NCBI GenBank assembly: GCA_003640385.1
Contig: RCAB01000224.1
Coordinates: forward strand, 34,900-98,899
DNA length: 64,000 nucleotides
Direction of reading: 5' to 3'
Source of the DNA: Setaria digitata
Lineage: Eukaryota; Nematoda; Chromadorea; Rhabditida; Setariidae
This document shows positions 39,053-51,608 of this stretch, one piece after another. Position numbers and translations under genes: made by a program. Within the stretch, counting starts at the first letter, position 1, and each line of letters begins with the position of its first letter. The notes beneath the pieces were generated by a model that did no database searches, was not told the origin of the DNA, and saw only the letters and a list, made by a program, of their open reading frames with translations.

Positions 39053-40585
39053 TCTTTTATTCTCGATGATCATCCATTTCAGTGACTATTTGACAAATTA
39101 TGTATTATTAAAATTAACACTATCAAATTTTTCCTTTTTTCTTTTTAAATTCAAACAATTTTTACTTCAAAAATGGAAATGAAATTTTCTCCTATTGGCG
39201 ATAGTTATTTCTGGTCTGCTTAAGGCTGAAAATAATTATGTGACAAATGTAGAAGTGACACATGTCACTCACTCACAGCCAAATTTAAATGTTAATTATA
39301 GGAAAGTGCCAGAAAAATAAAACAAAAAAAAAGTTAGAAGCCGTTTATGTGGTGTTCCTTTCTTACTCAAGCTAGAAAAAAATTATAGGCTAATTAAGTC
39401 TATTTGCATAAGCATGTGAAATAAAAGAGTTTTAATAAATCTTAAGCACATTTTCGTCTAAAATAATTTCTTTTTCTAATCATTCCCTTTTTAATTTATT
39501 CTTTTTTCATTTACTTCCTTTTTACACTGCAAAATAATTTTTAAAAGTTATTTCTTAAAAAAAATTTTTATGAAAAGAAAAAAGGAAGAAAAATGGAGTC
39601 TAAAAAGAATAAATATTTAACAAATTGCAATCCGAAAATTCCAATTGCAGAATTGGAATTTTAAAGTTTATGTTAAATCAATACAATCATCAACTTTATT
39701 ATAGCGTTAACTCATATGGATGAATACTTTGCAACCTTCCTGTTAATTTTAATGTTTTAAAATTGATCAGTTAATTAATTTATTATAAATCTGAAGAAAA
39801 TTTAATGATATGATAATGAGGACGATATTGATCTTGTCCCTTTTTTCCTCTTTATTTAACTTTTCCTTCAAGATTTGTTCAGAAAATATTTGGAAATTAT
39901 AAAAATAATTTAAAACATGTCAACTATTTACCTGCTTTTCTCCACAACATTTTTTTGGAAACTTTAAATTTTCAGAAATTTTAAAATTTAGGAAGTCCAC
40001 TCAGCAAGATCTTAAGAAAGAAGAAAAATATTTGGCGTCAGGGATTACGATCGTTTCTTTCAGGACGATAATACAAAGAACCACAAATCAAAAATTCCAT
40101 TTGCGGCTTAAACTATCCCACATTTTTCAATTTCAAAACGATATTTTACTTTGAAATTTACTGTTTCAATTTTGAAGGAAACTAAACAATTTCTTCTGTA
40201 CACAGCGATATACAAAAACATATTTTATATACCAAATTAATAGGCAACAAAATATAATTGTAGGCTTTAATTCATGAAAGCCTCAGAAAGATTCAAAAAT
40301 CACAAATTTATTTGGTTTCTCTCTTGTTACTATTGCAATTAAATTACTGCTGCGATTAAAGGATAATTAGTTGCCTTAATTAGAAATATCATCAGAAACA
40401 TTCAGAATTTCATATTCTTTCATTTTTTTTTTCTATTACTTTTTCTCCTTGCTTCTGCAATTATTTCGTCGCAAAATAAATGATAATATATCGATTTCGT
40501 TTTAAAAATTTGTTACAATCCTTCAAATTTCATTCCTAGCTGTGACAATGTTGTCGTCTGTCGACAGATGCATCCTTTAAATTAG

Positions 40586-40591
40586 TTTATT
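40586..40591 (-). terminator. Possible polyadenylation signal of the LRR gene
   Basis: TTTATT on the plus strand, AATAAA on the coding strand, about 265 bases downstream of the stop codon at 40858-40856. The spacing is reasonable for a short 3' untranslated region. The motif is common in DNA this AT-rich. Confidence 0.35.
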
Positions 40592-40855
40592 GGAAAGTTA
40601 ATTAATTAGTATGTATGTATATATGTACAAGCAGGTACTGCATTAAACATTTCATTGTCTTTCATTGTACACATACACCCGCTTTACTGATTTTTTAACA
40701 CCTGCGTCCATTTTTTTCAGCTGGTGGCTAATTTAGAGTAGTAGTTGTAGTTCCAGATCAGGCAATTCGCTGGTTCATCGGTTCATTTCTTCCGAAAATC
40801 TCGAAATACTAATTCAGCTGTCAGTGTTTATATGGGGAAAAAAATGGTGCTATAG

Positions 40856-43800
40856 TCATAATTCTGTAATAGGTACAGGATATTCCGAAATAATCCTAAA
40901 GTTATCATCAACACAGCTTTTTGGTAGTGTCTGAGGAATTGTTGCCGCCGGTGGAGGCACCGGATAGACTGGACGTGCATGTTCGTACGTGTTGTATTCT
41001 GCTGGAAACATTAAGCTACTGTAATAACCTTCATCATCATAGAGACCAGTAGAACGGGAGAAACCTGAAAACAAAAAAAACCTAAAAAATATTTTGAAAA
41101 ATTATTTTTGCAAAAAAAAATAAAAAAATTATTTCAAAAAATTATTTTTGCTTTTTGCCAAACACTTTCTTCCGAAAAATTTGTTCCTTCAATCCTTGCA
41201 ATCTGACTGCTAACTACAGTAATCTTTAAGATTTTATTTTGCTTAATATCTTTTAAGCAAAACCGATGACTGATACTGTAGCAAAGAACATACCATTTGA
41301 AGTGCTACGATTTGTTGTTGTGTAGCAAGTCTGCTCGGATAATAAATCAGACTTATCATTGATTGGTGAAGTGATCAGAAAGGGTTTACTGTAAAGCTGA
41401 GCCCGATATTTGTTCCGGGTACGGTATTTGGCGGACGAAAATTTATTGCATTGCGGAAGATGTCGTCGGATGCAGATCCCAAGTAGTAGTAGGATTGTTA
41501 GAGCTAGCAATGATGCGCCAAGAATAACAAAACTTAACTGCGATTCGTTTAACGTTGCACAACTCTCAGACTGCAAGAAAAGGTTAAATTTAAAAAATAA
41601 ATTTAAATTCAACAGTACAATTTGAAAACTGAAATTTTGTGAATTAAAAAAAAGTGATCAGGTGCAGAAATTAATTTGAAAAAAAGAAGTAATTCAATGG
41701 AGTAAAAGAAATTGTTTAATATGGAAATGATTCAATGCAATGTTAAGTAATTTATCACATTGGTTATTTGATTTTCATTAATAATTAATAAGAGAACTTA
41801 ATAACAATTTCCATTTCTGTTCTAGGCTAGAAACTAATTACTTTTTTTATTAAAAAATGATTAAGCATACATACCAGTTGCATAATATTTTTCCCGAAAA
41901 GCCAAGGTGGTGTGAAGCAAGTAGCATTTATTGAAAGCTTTTGAAGCACTTCCGGAAGGAAAGAAAACATTTCACAGTCACAGTGTAACGGATTACCGAA
42001 TATATGTAATGTTTTCAAACTAAAAACGCACAAAATGGTTTGCTAGATTCCAATAAAAATTGAATACATTAATTAATGAATTATGTGCTAATTAACAAAA
42101 GAAAACAAAGGAAGAAATGAGAGATATGAAATCCAAATGTTGAACAATGAAATTTATAACAAACTTAGTCCATTGAAGCAGTTTCTGAGGTATCCTTTTC
42201 AGTCGACAGTTACTCAGATCAAGTACCTCTAAATGGTCATCATATTCAAATGCATTTTCGTCTATTTTTCCCAAAATTTGACACGCGGATAAATTAAGTT
42301 TCCGTAAATTGACTAAACCAGCAAATGCATTCAGCTAAAATAGAAAATGCAAAATGAAACTTAATGAAGTTTGAATTTACCAATTAAGTAACAAAGAATT
42401 AATGTGATCTTTGAATATTGAATGCGATGCTTAAAGGATAAATAGTTCTTAGCTATTTGTATTATTCTGATTATTGAAAGCAAAAATTTTAATTAGTTTC
42501 CTTTTTTCAGATTTTATTTTCCATTCAAGAAATTTAAGTAGCTTAAATGAATATCATGAATAATTGTGTCTAGTCTTGGGATTTTATAAAAGAAAAAAGA
42601 AAGAAAATGAATGTGAATAAATACACTTAGAATAGGGCAAAAAAACTAGACTAAGAGAGAAATAAAGACTAAACAAACCTTTATAGAATGCAAGTATGAC
42701 TCATTGGTCATTTGTAGTACTTCAAGTGAATTTAGACCATCGAATGATGATGTTGATAATTCCATGATTAGATTGGACGATAAGTCAAGTTCACGCAACG
42801 AACTTAACGAACGAAAATTCGACGATATTACATGATGTATCTTTAAAGTAAAATTTTAAATGAATGGAAAATATGCGATAATTTAACAACTGATAAATGA
42901 TAAACATATCTGCTTTAACGTATTCGAAATTTATTAAATTATGAATTATTAAATTTAGAATAATCCTGAAAAAAGCATTAATTCTTGGAATAATGAAATT
43001 TAGCCTTTAGCCACAATTTATCTTATGATATAGAAAACTGTTGGTGTGATGATGATGGATTCATAGAAAAAAGATTCCTAAATAAACTGATAATAATTCT
43101 AAACTTTTTTGAAGCATACCATGTTGTTGCTAGCATTAAGATATTGCAAATTATTTAGGCCACTGAATGGCAAATCAATTATCGAATTGTAACTAAGATC
43201 AAGAAATTTCAGTGAAGCCAAGGCACCGAATGTTTCTGGCAATATCTATAAGGAAAGCAGGGAGTTTTGAAATAATTTTTTTAAGATTTGCACAAAAAAA
43301 ATTAATTTTAACTTTTTTTAAAATGCAAATTCCATGTATTTCAACAAATTATGAGCATTAATCGAATGAATTATATGTGAATAGTATTTTTTTTTTTTTT
43401 AAACAACAAATAAAAAGAGAGAGGGAGAAATAAATTTTTTATTGATGAGAAAAAGAAAAACTTTTTATTCCTTATACTAAATTAATTAAGTCATATTATC
43501 AAATTATACAAATTTATCAATTGTAGACTGATTATTGCTTAATTTTATGTTTAAATTAATGGAAAAAATTAGAATTGTAGTAAGAAGAAATTTAATAATA
43601 AAAAACAAACAGGAAATTATTGTTATTATTAATATAGCAATAAATTCAGCAATTAAGAGAAATAAAAACAAATTCAAGTAATAATAAGAATAAATTAGAT
43701 AGTTGGATAGAAATAAGAACGAATTAAATAACTTACTACTGAAAGATTATTATTGTTGAGATCAAGCGAATGCAATGTTGGAATATCATCGAACAGATAT

Positions 43801-45781
43801 TGGGCAATTGTATGCAGCCGATTGTTTGACAAATCTAATTGTTGTAAATTTTTCAGGCCAGCAAAAGTATCCGGTAGCAGCATTGCAAGCAAATTATCTG
43901 AGATAATTAACTCCTGAAGGCCACCGAGATCCGCAAATGATAATGGCTCCAATTGGATCAGCTGATTGGAGGAAAGATCAAGGAACTGTAATGCTTCTTA
44001 TTTGGCTTTTTTTTTTCTTTTTTTGCTACTGCAGTAAATTAGCATGCAAAAAGTGAAATTAGCAGTTAATTGGTTGATCATTTAGCACCTTGATATTGTT
44101 ATTAATTTTAAAAATTCAATAAAGTGATTTAGTTAATTTAAATCGCTCATTATTTATTATGACTTCCAAATGAAGCTGTATTTCGATTTTTTCAAACTGC
44201 AAACTAAAGGAAATGCTCACTTTTTCCGGTTTGTTAGTGGCCTCTTTTTGCTCAAACTTTTAAAATCTTGCTTTACACATTCATTTTCATAGTAAGTTAA
44301 ATATCTTTTTATATTGATTTTGTTTTATACTAAATGGAAAAAATTTCAAAATGCGACTTCATTGATAAGATTGATAAGATTGTTAATATTTTCCCTGCCA
44401 AACTGCCATCATTCGTCTCCTCTCATAATCTAGCAACTGCCAAACCTTATCTTTAGATAATGAACTTATTTTCTGATGAAGTTGAATGCGTTACAGATTG
44501 TAAGCATTGATATCAGTTAATTAATTACTGTTACTGACCTGAGAAACGCACAAGTATGTTTCATTATTAGTTATTATTCGTAAATTTTCAAATATTTTGT
44601 CGACAAAAAAATTTTTACTCCAATTAATTGAAAATTTTAAGAATTTTAAAGTACTAGAAATAAAATAGAAGAAGAAAATAAGTCTCATTTCTTATAAAAA
44701 TTGTAAGTTTTATTTTGTTAAATGAAGAAAAGCTTAAGTGAGTGAAATTTCAGTTAAATTTAGATGAAAATTAAGAATCTCTTTTCCCTTCCATCGAATA
44801 ATTGCGTTCAAAATAGATTCATATAAGCGGCTTAGAGGCGCCTCGAAACATGAAATTTGAGACGAATATAGCAATACAAATTAGAATAGGAAAGAGGAAG
44901 AAGATATTATCTATTTGATACTCATTCTATTAATTACTCTTAGCAATTATGCACAATTCGCCTTGGGTGACTGCTTTTTCAAAGCGAGAAAAATGGAAGT
45001 TAATTGAAAAAATTTTGCTAATAATTTTTGATCAGTGAAAAATTGATAATTTCTATCTTTCATTATTAGCTGTAGAAAAATTATCAGTAAGTGAAATAAA
45101 AACAGCTCCATAAACGATAACATCAATGTATTTTTGCTGAAAGTGCATTGTAATGATTTAGTTTCGAAAAAGGTGATAGCACAGTGATAATTCTTGCAGT
45201 ATATAAATTTTGATAATTTCAGATTAATTAATAAGCTTTTGTGAATTTGTCAAGAATCCTTTGTTCTTCTGTTATCAATTGAATTTTAATGTTGATAACC
45301 TGTAATTCCTTCAAGCCAGCAAAACTGTCAAGCTGAAGAGATGCGAGCTGGTTTCCTTTAAGACGTAACACTTGAAGTTTGGTTTGGTATTTGAAAATTT
45401 TCATATCAATCATATCAATTTTGTTGTATGATAAATCCAAATATTCTAGATCTGTAAAATACACAAATTACTACAATTTGTTAGTCCATATCAGTTACTA
45501 ATTATCATTGGTTTCGATAAAAGTGATGAAAGCGAAAAGATACCAGGATAGAGCTCTAAAACATCTGGATCCAGCCGTTTTAACGTACAATTCACCATAC
45601 TTAACGACGTAATCCGTGGATCCAACAAGGCTGGGATATCACTCAATGGAGCATTATCACAACGTGCTATCCTTTGCTCCTCAGAAATACAAATGCATTC
45701 TTGTGGACAAATTGTCAACACGAATTGAGGCACTGTGACAATTATGATGCAAAGGAATCGAATTTCAATATTATCTATCAT
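40856..45781 (-). CDS. Leucine-rich-repeat single-pass transmembrane receptor with PDZ-ligand tail
   Basis: Complete 575-residue type I membrane protein in nine exons: 45781-45544, 45451-45300, 43985-43737, 43245-43120, 42840-42679, 42334-42165, 42019-41875, 41570-41294, 41064-40856. All phases agree; several introns fall between repeats in phase 0. Order: a signal peptide (FLCIIIVTVPQFVLT, about 8-24); a cysteine-rich N-terminal cap (CPQECICISEEQRIARC); about 12 leucine-rich repeats (for example LEYLDLSYNKI, LQQLDLSNNRL); a C-terminal cap (NPLHCDCEMF, from 375); a membrane helix at about 426-448 followed by RR; and a 127-residue cytoplasmic tail rich in tyrosine with a proline patch (PVYPVPPPAA). 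It ends TEL, a class I PDZ ligand (T at -2, L at 0). The architecture is that of LRR-only adhesion or synapse/epithelial-organising receptors; the ligand is unknown. No kinase or TIR domain. The start ATG gives a good signal peptide. Confidence 0.92.
43986..45299 (-). other. 1.3-kb intron of the LRR gene
   Basis: Between KELQ and FLDLSSNQL. The joined sequence keeps the leucine-rich-repeat spacing exactly, so no exon appears to be missing. Contents are AT-rich with no open frame of note. Confidence 0.7.
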
Positions 45782-45925
45782 TATCAGTCAGTGGTGCGAG
45801 GCCAAAATTCGGAATTTTGGACATCACAGAGCGTTACTGAGGGACGGAAGCAGACCCTCCACGAGAAGACTTCTCGTCTCCAATGATTCTTCGGCCACCG
45901 CTGAAATACGCAACCTTTTATAGTG
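45782..45925 (-). promoter_or_regulatory. Leader/promoter of the LRR gene with three compact inverted repeats
   Basis: Immediately upstream of the start codon lie three inverted repeats in 76 bases: a 19-base palindrome at 45802-45820 (9-base arms, one central base), GAGGG..CCCTC at 45839-45843 and 45855-45859, and a 17-base palindrome at 45861-45877 (8-base arms, one central base). A TTATCAGT GATA-type motif overlaps the ATG at 45781-45788. The segment is richer in G and C than its surroundings. They may be hairpins in the transcript leader or protein-binding palindromes; no function is shown. Confidence 0.45.
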
Positions 45926-46544
45926 AATAAAGAAAAAGCAAGATTCTGAATTGTCATTCAACGTGGATGGGTGCGTGGGTGGATGAAATTTGATGGAATT
46001 TTTAACAAAATTTTAATAATTTTCAATTAATATGTCATTATTTGTCTTTTTGTACATCTCTATGGTTTATTGCTCTCTTTTTTATTTTTTTTCTCTAAAT
46101 TCTCACAAAAAGTAGTCATTACCAATTTTCAATTTTTCTGATGTAAATATTTTAAGTCAACAATTCATCCTCTTATGTTTCGTTTTGCCAAATATATGTA
46201 TATTTTTCACTGGACAAGAACTTATTTGCTCGATTTCATTGAACTTTTTGTTTAAAGAAATTTTCCAGATAAATTCAGAACTTAAATTAATTTTTAATGA
46301 ATTTCAGGGGAATTTTAATTTTACGACTAGAAATTATGGCTCAGTAAGTGAGCGAAGAAAATTTGAAGTGTATTTATAAGTAGTGTCAATGCATGTACGC
46401 ACTATGTTAACTTTAGTAGTAGTCTAGAAGTTATGCTGCTAAAATGAAATAAATAATTGGAATAAGTTTAGCTAGATTTATTGGAAATCATCAGTTATGA
46501 TCATTTCATAAATTATTTGTTGATTGAAAATTCGAAAGAAAAAA

Positions 46545-46690
46545 AGACCGATGAATTAATTTGAATTAGATTCAAAATCTAAAAAGAAAGCGCTAGTTTA
46601 AAAAGAGTCTTTTTAAATAAAGAGATAAAGGGAGAACGATGCATTAATTCGAATTAGACTTCAAGACTTAAAAAAAATGACAAAACTAAT
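46545..46690 (+). repeat. Weak diverged tandem duplication
   Basis: 46545-46598 and 46634-46690 share a CGATG.ATTAATT.GAATTAGA core followed by similar A-rich sequence. Confidence 0.5.
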
Positions 46691-47803
46691 TTTTTTTTTC
46701 TTTTAAACAAATGAAAAAAGAGAAAATTTACTCCGCAAGGACAAGAATGGACTCAATTTTTGTTTGAAGATAGCAATATGTCGATAATCATTTCAAAATA
46801 GGTCCACCCTTTCTCTTTCTCTTCCACCCTCTCTCTCCTCTCTTTGCTATCAGTGAGGGAGGTTTTTCTTTTCTATGTTTATTAAGAAAGTGTTTCAAAA
46901 GTTTAGAATTTGAAGTTTTTTTTTTCAAAATTATTGATGAATTTGCACTTTGGCAGTAATTTTAACGGAGAAGGCGAAGCAAAAAAAAGAACTTGATTTT
47001 TATCAGTAAAATCCAATTTAAATTAGGAAATTCGATTACTTCAAATGTTTGAAGAATATTTTCATTGTACAAGGATAAAAGTGGAAAAAGTTAGGGAAAA
47101 CCAAAACGAAGCTAAAATGATCCGCTAAAAAATTATGCAAATTTCATTTAATTAAAATGTGAAATATGCATGACCCACTTTTTTCTTTTTCAATCACTGT
47201 GATGAAAGTGCCGAATATTTCCAAAGTAAATAATCCTGTAATTGTGCAGCAAATTCTCTTTTTCTTTTTTTTTTTCTTTTGTTTTTATTTCTCTATTGAT
47301 AATGTAAATTTCAGTGGAACGAAAAAGTAAAGAAATGAAATAAATAAAATAAACTAAAAAAAGCAGAGTTTTAGAAAGGGAAAAGAGAAAAAAAGATAAT
47401 TAAAAATTTATTGGGAGAAAATTTTTTTCTCTCTGTTATGAAATAGTAAATATGAAAGGAGGTAATGAAGCATACTTTTTTCTGATGAAATTAAAAGATT
47501 AAAGAGAGAGAGAGGGAGAGAGAGGAAGAGAGGGAGAAAATTTAAATTATGGAATGCATTTCTGTTAACCGTTTTCAATCTATTCCAGTATTTCGCTTGA
47601 AATAATATATGGCAATATTTGTATTACACAATTTGATCGATGTAGTTTTTCCCGTTATTACACAATCAATTTTAAATGGATTTATTTTATTGAGAAGGAG
47701 GAATAAGGGAAAAGAGGGAACCGGAATTTAGTGAAAAGAAAAAAAAAAATATGAAAAGTTAGGTGGTAAAGATTGAAGAAAATTTTTGAAGAGTAGAATG
47801 ATC

Positions 47804-47857
47804 AACAGTTGACATTTTCCATAATTTTCCAACGGTTGACATTTTCCATAATTTCAT
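47804..47857 (+). repeat. Two tandem 27-base units
   Basis: GTTGACATTTTCCATAATTT occurs twice in direct succession with CCAAC between the copies. Confidence 0.85.
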
Positions 47858-50264
47858 CAAATTAACTGAAATTAACAAGACTAAACAAACAAAAAAAGAG
47901 GGAGAGCTGATATACTGATATATGGTAATTTGAAATGAAAAACGAAAAGAAAAGAAAATACCTAGCTAAAGTCAGCTATTATTATTATATTAAAAATTTT
48001 TAAATGAATGGGGAAAATTGTAAAACTGTTCAGGAGATTGTAGTGATCAGAGGAAATTTGGAAAAATATTTCCGTTGCATCGAAGAGATTCAAATGCAAA
48101 ACTTACGAGGCAGCATTGTGAGCATTGAAAAATTTAAAACATTTAATCATCTGGAAAATTTAAGCACACAAGAATATTTTGCTGTGCAGTTTTTTTTTTT
48201 TTAATAACCACTGGGAATTTGGTCAAATGAATTAAGACAGCTAGTTAGACTAACTTTAATGTCCAACATTAAATAGGTCTTTAATGTGATTTGACTTTTT
48301 GATAAGAATGAGAAATTTTGTGAAAGGGTGAACGGCATCATGAATCATCCATATATTAAGGCTTTATTTGAAAATTTAATCTTTAAGATTCAAACATTGA
48401 ATTCTGATAAGAATAAGGTTTTAGTGATAAGCTAAAAGCAGTTCAAGTGGTTGCCATTTTTATTCTTCCACTTTTTTTTCATTTTTTCAACTTCATCAGT
48501 ATAAAATATCAAAATTTGATCAGCGCAAAAAAATTCATTCTGATTTTTTTTTTTCTCTTGCTAGAACTTGGGGAAGGATTTGCCGCAAAATTGTTTGATT
48601 CTAAAATAAATTTTAACAGTTGTTGAAAAAAAAGTTCATTTATAATTTCACTTTGTTCACAAACACTGCGAAGAAATAACAATTTATGGGGTTTGTTTTT
48701 AATTTCAGCAAAAAAAAAAAAACTGAAAAATAAGTGAAATGACTTGATAATGCTGCTTCCATTTTGTAAAGAGCAAAAATTTCTATTCGACAAAAATTGT
48801 TAACAATCTATCATTTGTAAATTATCGAGCATACTGTTAATATTAGTAGTAATTAATCTATTCATTTAATGCAAAATAAAATATAAAAGACGAATTATTC
48901 TCTTACGAAGTATACGCTAGCATTAAAGAAAATAATTAAAGTGGAAAAATGGAAGAAATAGAAAGAAAAGTTTGGCTCATTTGTATTGGACGAAAAATGA
49001 TCCATTGATTTTGAGCATAGCTCTAGATTACGGTCAAGGATAAGAGGGATAAATGAGTGAAAAAAAAAGGATCGTATAAAATGGGTATGGCAAATTTTGG
49101 CCAAAAACTGGAGCTATTTCTGCCCATACTCATTCATTCGAGCGAAGATTGGCATAAAAAAAAAAGAAAGAAATTTAAGCTTAAGATAAGACTAGTCCAT
49201 AGGCCGAAGGACGAACACGAAATGGACAGAAGGATATGCTTATCGAGATGGCCATCGACTTCTATTCTCTCCGATCATCATTACCTTCAGTTTAATTACC
49301 ATGAAAGATAAAAAAAGAAAGAGTGAGTGAATGACAGATGAAGATAAGTTGTCAGATTAATTACAACGATAGTTTGATTAAAGGGAATGATTCAAAAGAG
49401 GACAATAAAAAATAAGGCATAAAATGATATGATAAGGTAGCAAAAATAGCTGATTTATGTAATCAAATGTTTTAACTGATAAGTAGAACAGAATGATCTC
49501 CTGTTCTCACCACTTGTACTCTTATCTGCTTTCAAGTTATCTCAACTTAATTTGAAGCGTAAGTGGAAGATTTCAATTTTTTGAAGTTTGTACTTTCTGA
49601 TTTGAAGAAAAGGGAAGAAAGGGAACTGTGGAAGTGAATTAAAAGTGAATAATTGTAAAGGGAAATAACTGAATTTTCTGAAAGAATGCAAAGTTAAATT
49701 AAAAGAGAAATGAGCAAAATAACATCGAAGCCAACAAAGTAATCCTAAATCAATGAGCCATCATCATGTCATAAATAATAATTTTTTTTCTACGGGGTGC
49801 TGCTCAAATTTCGGCATCAATCTACTGATTTATATCAGCAAAAAAAAAATCATTAGAGATTATTATTTTGTGGATAATAATGCCAGAAGTGAAATCATCA
49901 TTTTCTAGATATAATTATGCATAATCATATTATTAAGACTAAAATTATAGTCATTTAAAATGAGCACGAAAAGAGTTGTAATATGCATTGATGTGAGGGA
50001 TTTTTGAAAGGATTTGAAATGAATTCATTAAATAATTGATTTCAAGTCTAGTGAATCAGTCTTTAAATAGACTGTAAAAATAATCTTAGACTTCTTTTCA
50101 CCTTTTGTTTGGTGCACACCTTTGAATGCAATAAACAGCAATACGTACTGACTCCTAATAACGGCAACAGATGCACTGGAAATGAGTCGTCGGTAAGATA
50201 AAATGTATAAATGAGACGAAAAGAGAGAAGTTTTGGAGGTGATGGTAGTATTATTGTTTTATTG

Positions 50265-50308
50265 AGTCTAACTTTGAGGGCAAAGGGCGGGTTGGCCAAA
50301 GTTAGACT
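50265..50308 (+). repeat. Perfect 12-bp stem with 20-base GC-rich loop
   Basis: AGTCTAACTTTG at 50265-50276 pairs with CAAAGTTAGACT at 50297-50308. The loop is purine-rich and unusually GC-rich for this region. The stem is too short for a typical animal microRNA precursor. Confidence 0.75.
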
Positions 50309-50695
50309 GAATGTTACCCAACTAAAATCTGCACCCCTGCCGGGTAAGACCATCTGCCTAACTAGAGCAAACGAATCGTTTCATTCGAATCATCATCAGT
50401 CATCGACAAAAGATTCATCATGATGAAATGACTCGACAAAAGAGGAGACACTGATGAAGTTAATTAAAATCGGTCTTAATTACAGGTAAATTCAATTTAT
50501 TTAAATTTAGTTCCTTTTTTGTATTAAGAAATGCTCCTTCTGTTTTCAGAAAGCATGTAGAACTGAGAATTGCAGCTTGATGATTTCTGTTTGAATTTAG
50601 TAATTATTGAGATCCTGAATCTGTTTGCTTCTTGAAAATCGAGATTAAATTTTCCTAATATCTCCATGATGTGAAAAAATGTCAGCAATTTTGTT

Positions 50696-50904
50696 AATAT
50701 ATCGTTGATAATTTTTATTTTCGAAAAGTTTTTTAAAAAATTTCCTGCTAAATTTTAACCCTTCTAAGCGGTCTTTATCGTGTTTCGTTTTAATTAAATN
50801 AATATATCGTTGATAATTTTTATTTTCGAAAAGTTTTTTAAAAAATTTCTTGCTAAATTTTAACCCTTCTAAGCGGTCTTTATCGTGTTTCGTTTTAATT
50901 AAAT
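50696..50904 (+). repeat. 104-base duplication across a single N
   Basis: 50696-50799 recurs at 50801-50904 with one visible difference (TTCCTGC versus TTCTTGC). The N is at 50800. This is likely an unmerged overlap, possibly between two haplotypes. Confidence 0.9.
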
Positions 50905-51300
50905 AATTACTTATATTTTAGTCTCATATATTTCACCCTTATCAGTCTATCATTTAACTCCTAACACATCCTTCATCCTTTGCAGATAGCTTAAAATAAA
51001 TGAAACGATTAGATTAAATGATTCAAAATTTATATTGTTGGTGATCCTGCAACTAATTAATCACTGTCACTCGTATATTGTTTTTCAGCAATATTCAGTT
51101 TTGACCATTGAAAGCCAAAATGACCTTCAACCTTTAAACCCGTCCTCACATTTGTATTGGCTTTAATAACTAGCCAACATCAAATGCTTTGTGTTTATGC
51201 AAATAGCAATTAAATATTCTAAATAAAAATCATACAGCAATTTATCATAACCATCAATGTCCACCAGAATAATATTCATTTTGGTCAAATATTGCCGTTT

Positions 51301-51608
51301 GGACAAAATTTCGAAATTTTCTAAAAGTCAGAACAGTTGACAACATTTTTAAATTAGAATTAACAGATTCATTTTTATCAGTGATATTTTCAATATGGCA
51401 GTGATAAATTTATCCCTAAAATTTCATCATTAGCCATAAAGTGTTGTATTTTTTCGTCTGACAAAATTTGAGAGTATTTCGAAATTTTTTAAAAAATCAG
51501 AACAGTCACTAATTTTTTACTAGAACGAATGGATCTATCTTCATCAGTGATACTATCAATGTTTTAATAAACATTTAATTATTAAAATTTCATCATCAGG
51601 CGTGAAGT
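51301..51608 (+). repeat. Diverged tandem duplication, unit about 150 bases
   Basis: Both halves carry GACAAAATTT, TTTCGAAATTTT, a TCAGAACAGT element, ATCAGTGATA and AAAATTTCATCAT in the same order. The first spans about 51301-51441 and the second about 51459-51608. Confidence 0.7.

Larger units (their letters stand above)
29601..40855. other. AT-rich intergenic region without a supportable gene
   Basis: Between the start of the transporter and the 3' end of the LRR gene I find only short open frames without splice-consistent partners. Contents seen: many A/T homopolymers, a TTCCGN hexamer run at 37701-37741, a diverged direct repeat at 38684-38775 and 38963-39052, and scattered TTATCAGT motifs. 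A minus-strand AATAAA at 40591-40586 lies about 265 bases past the LRR stop. Confidence 0.6.

Noticed and set aside
50063..50353. 96-codon open frame on the minus strand
   Set aside because: Its readable part mirrors the plus-strand frame through the hairpin, and there is no supporting splice or motif evidence.
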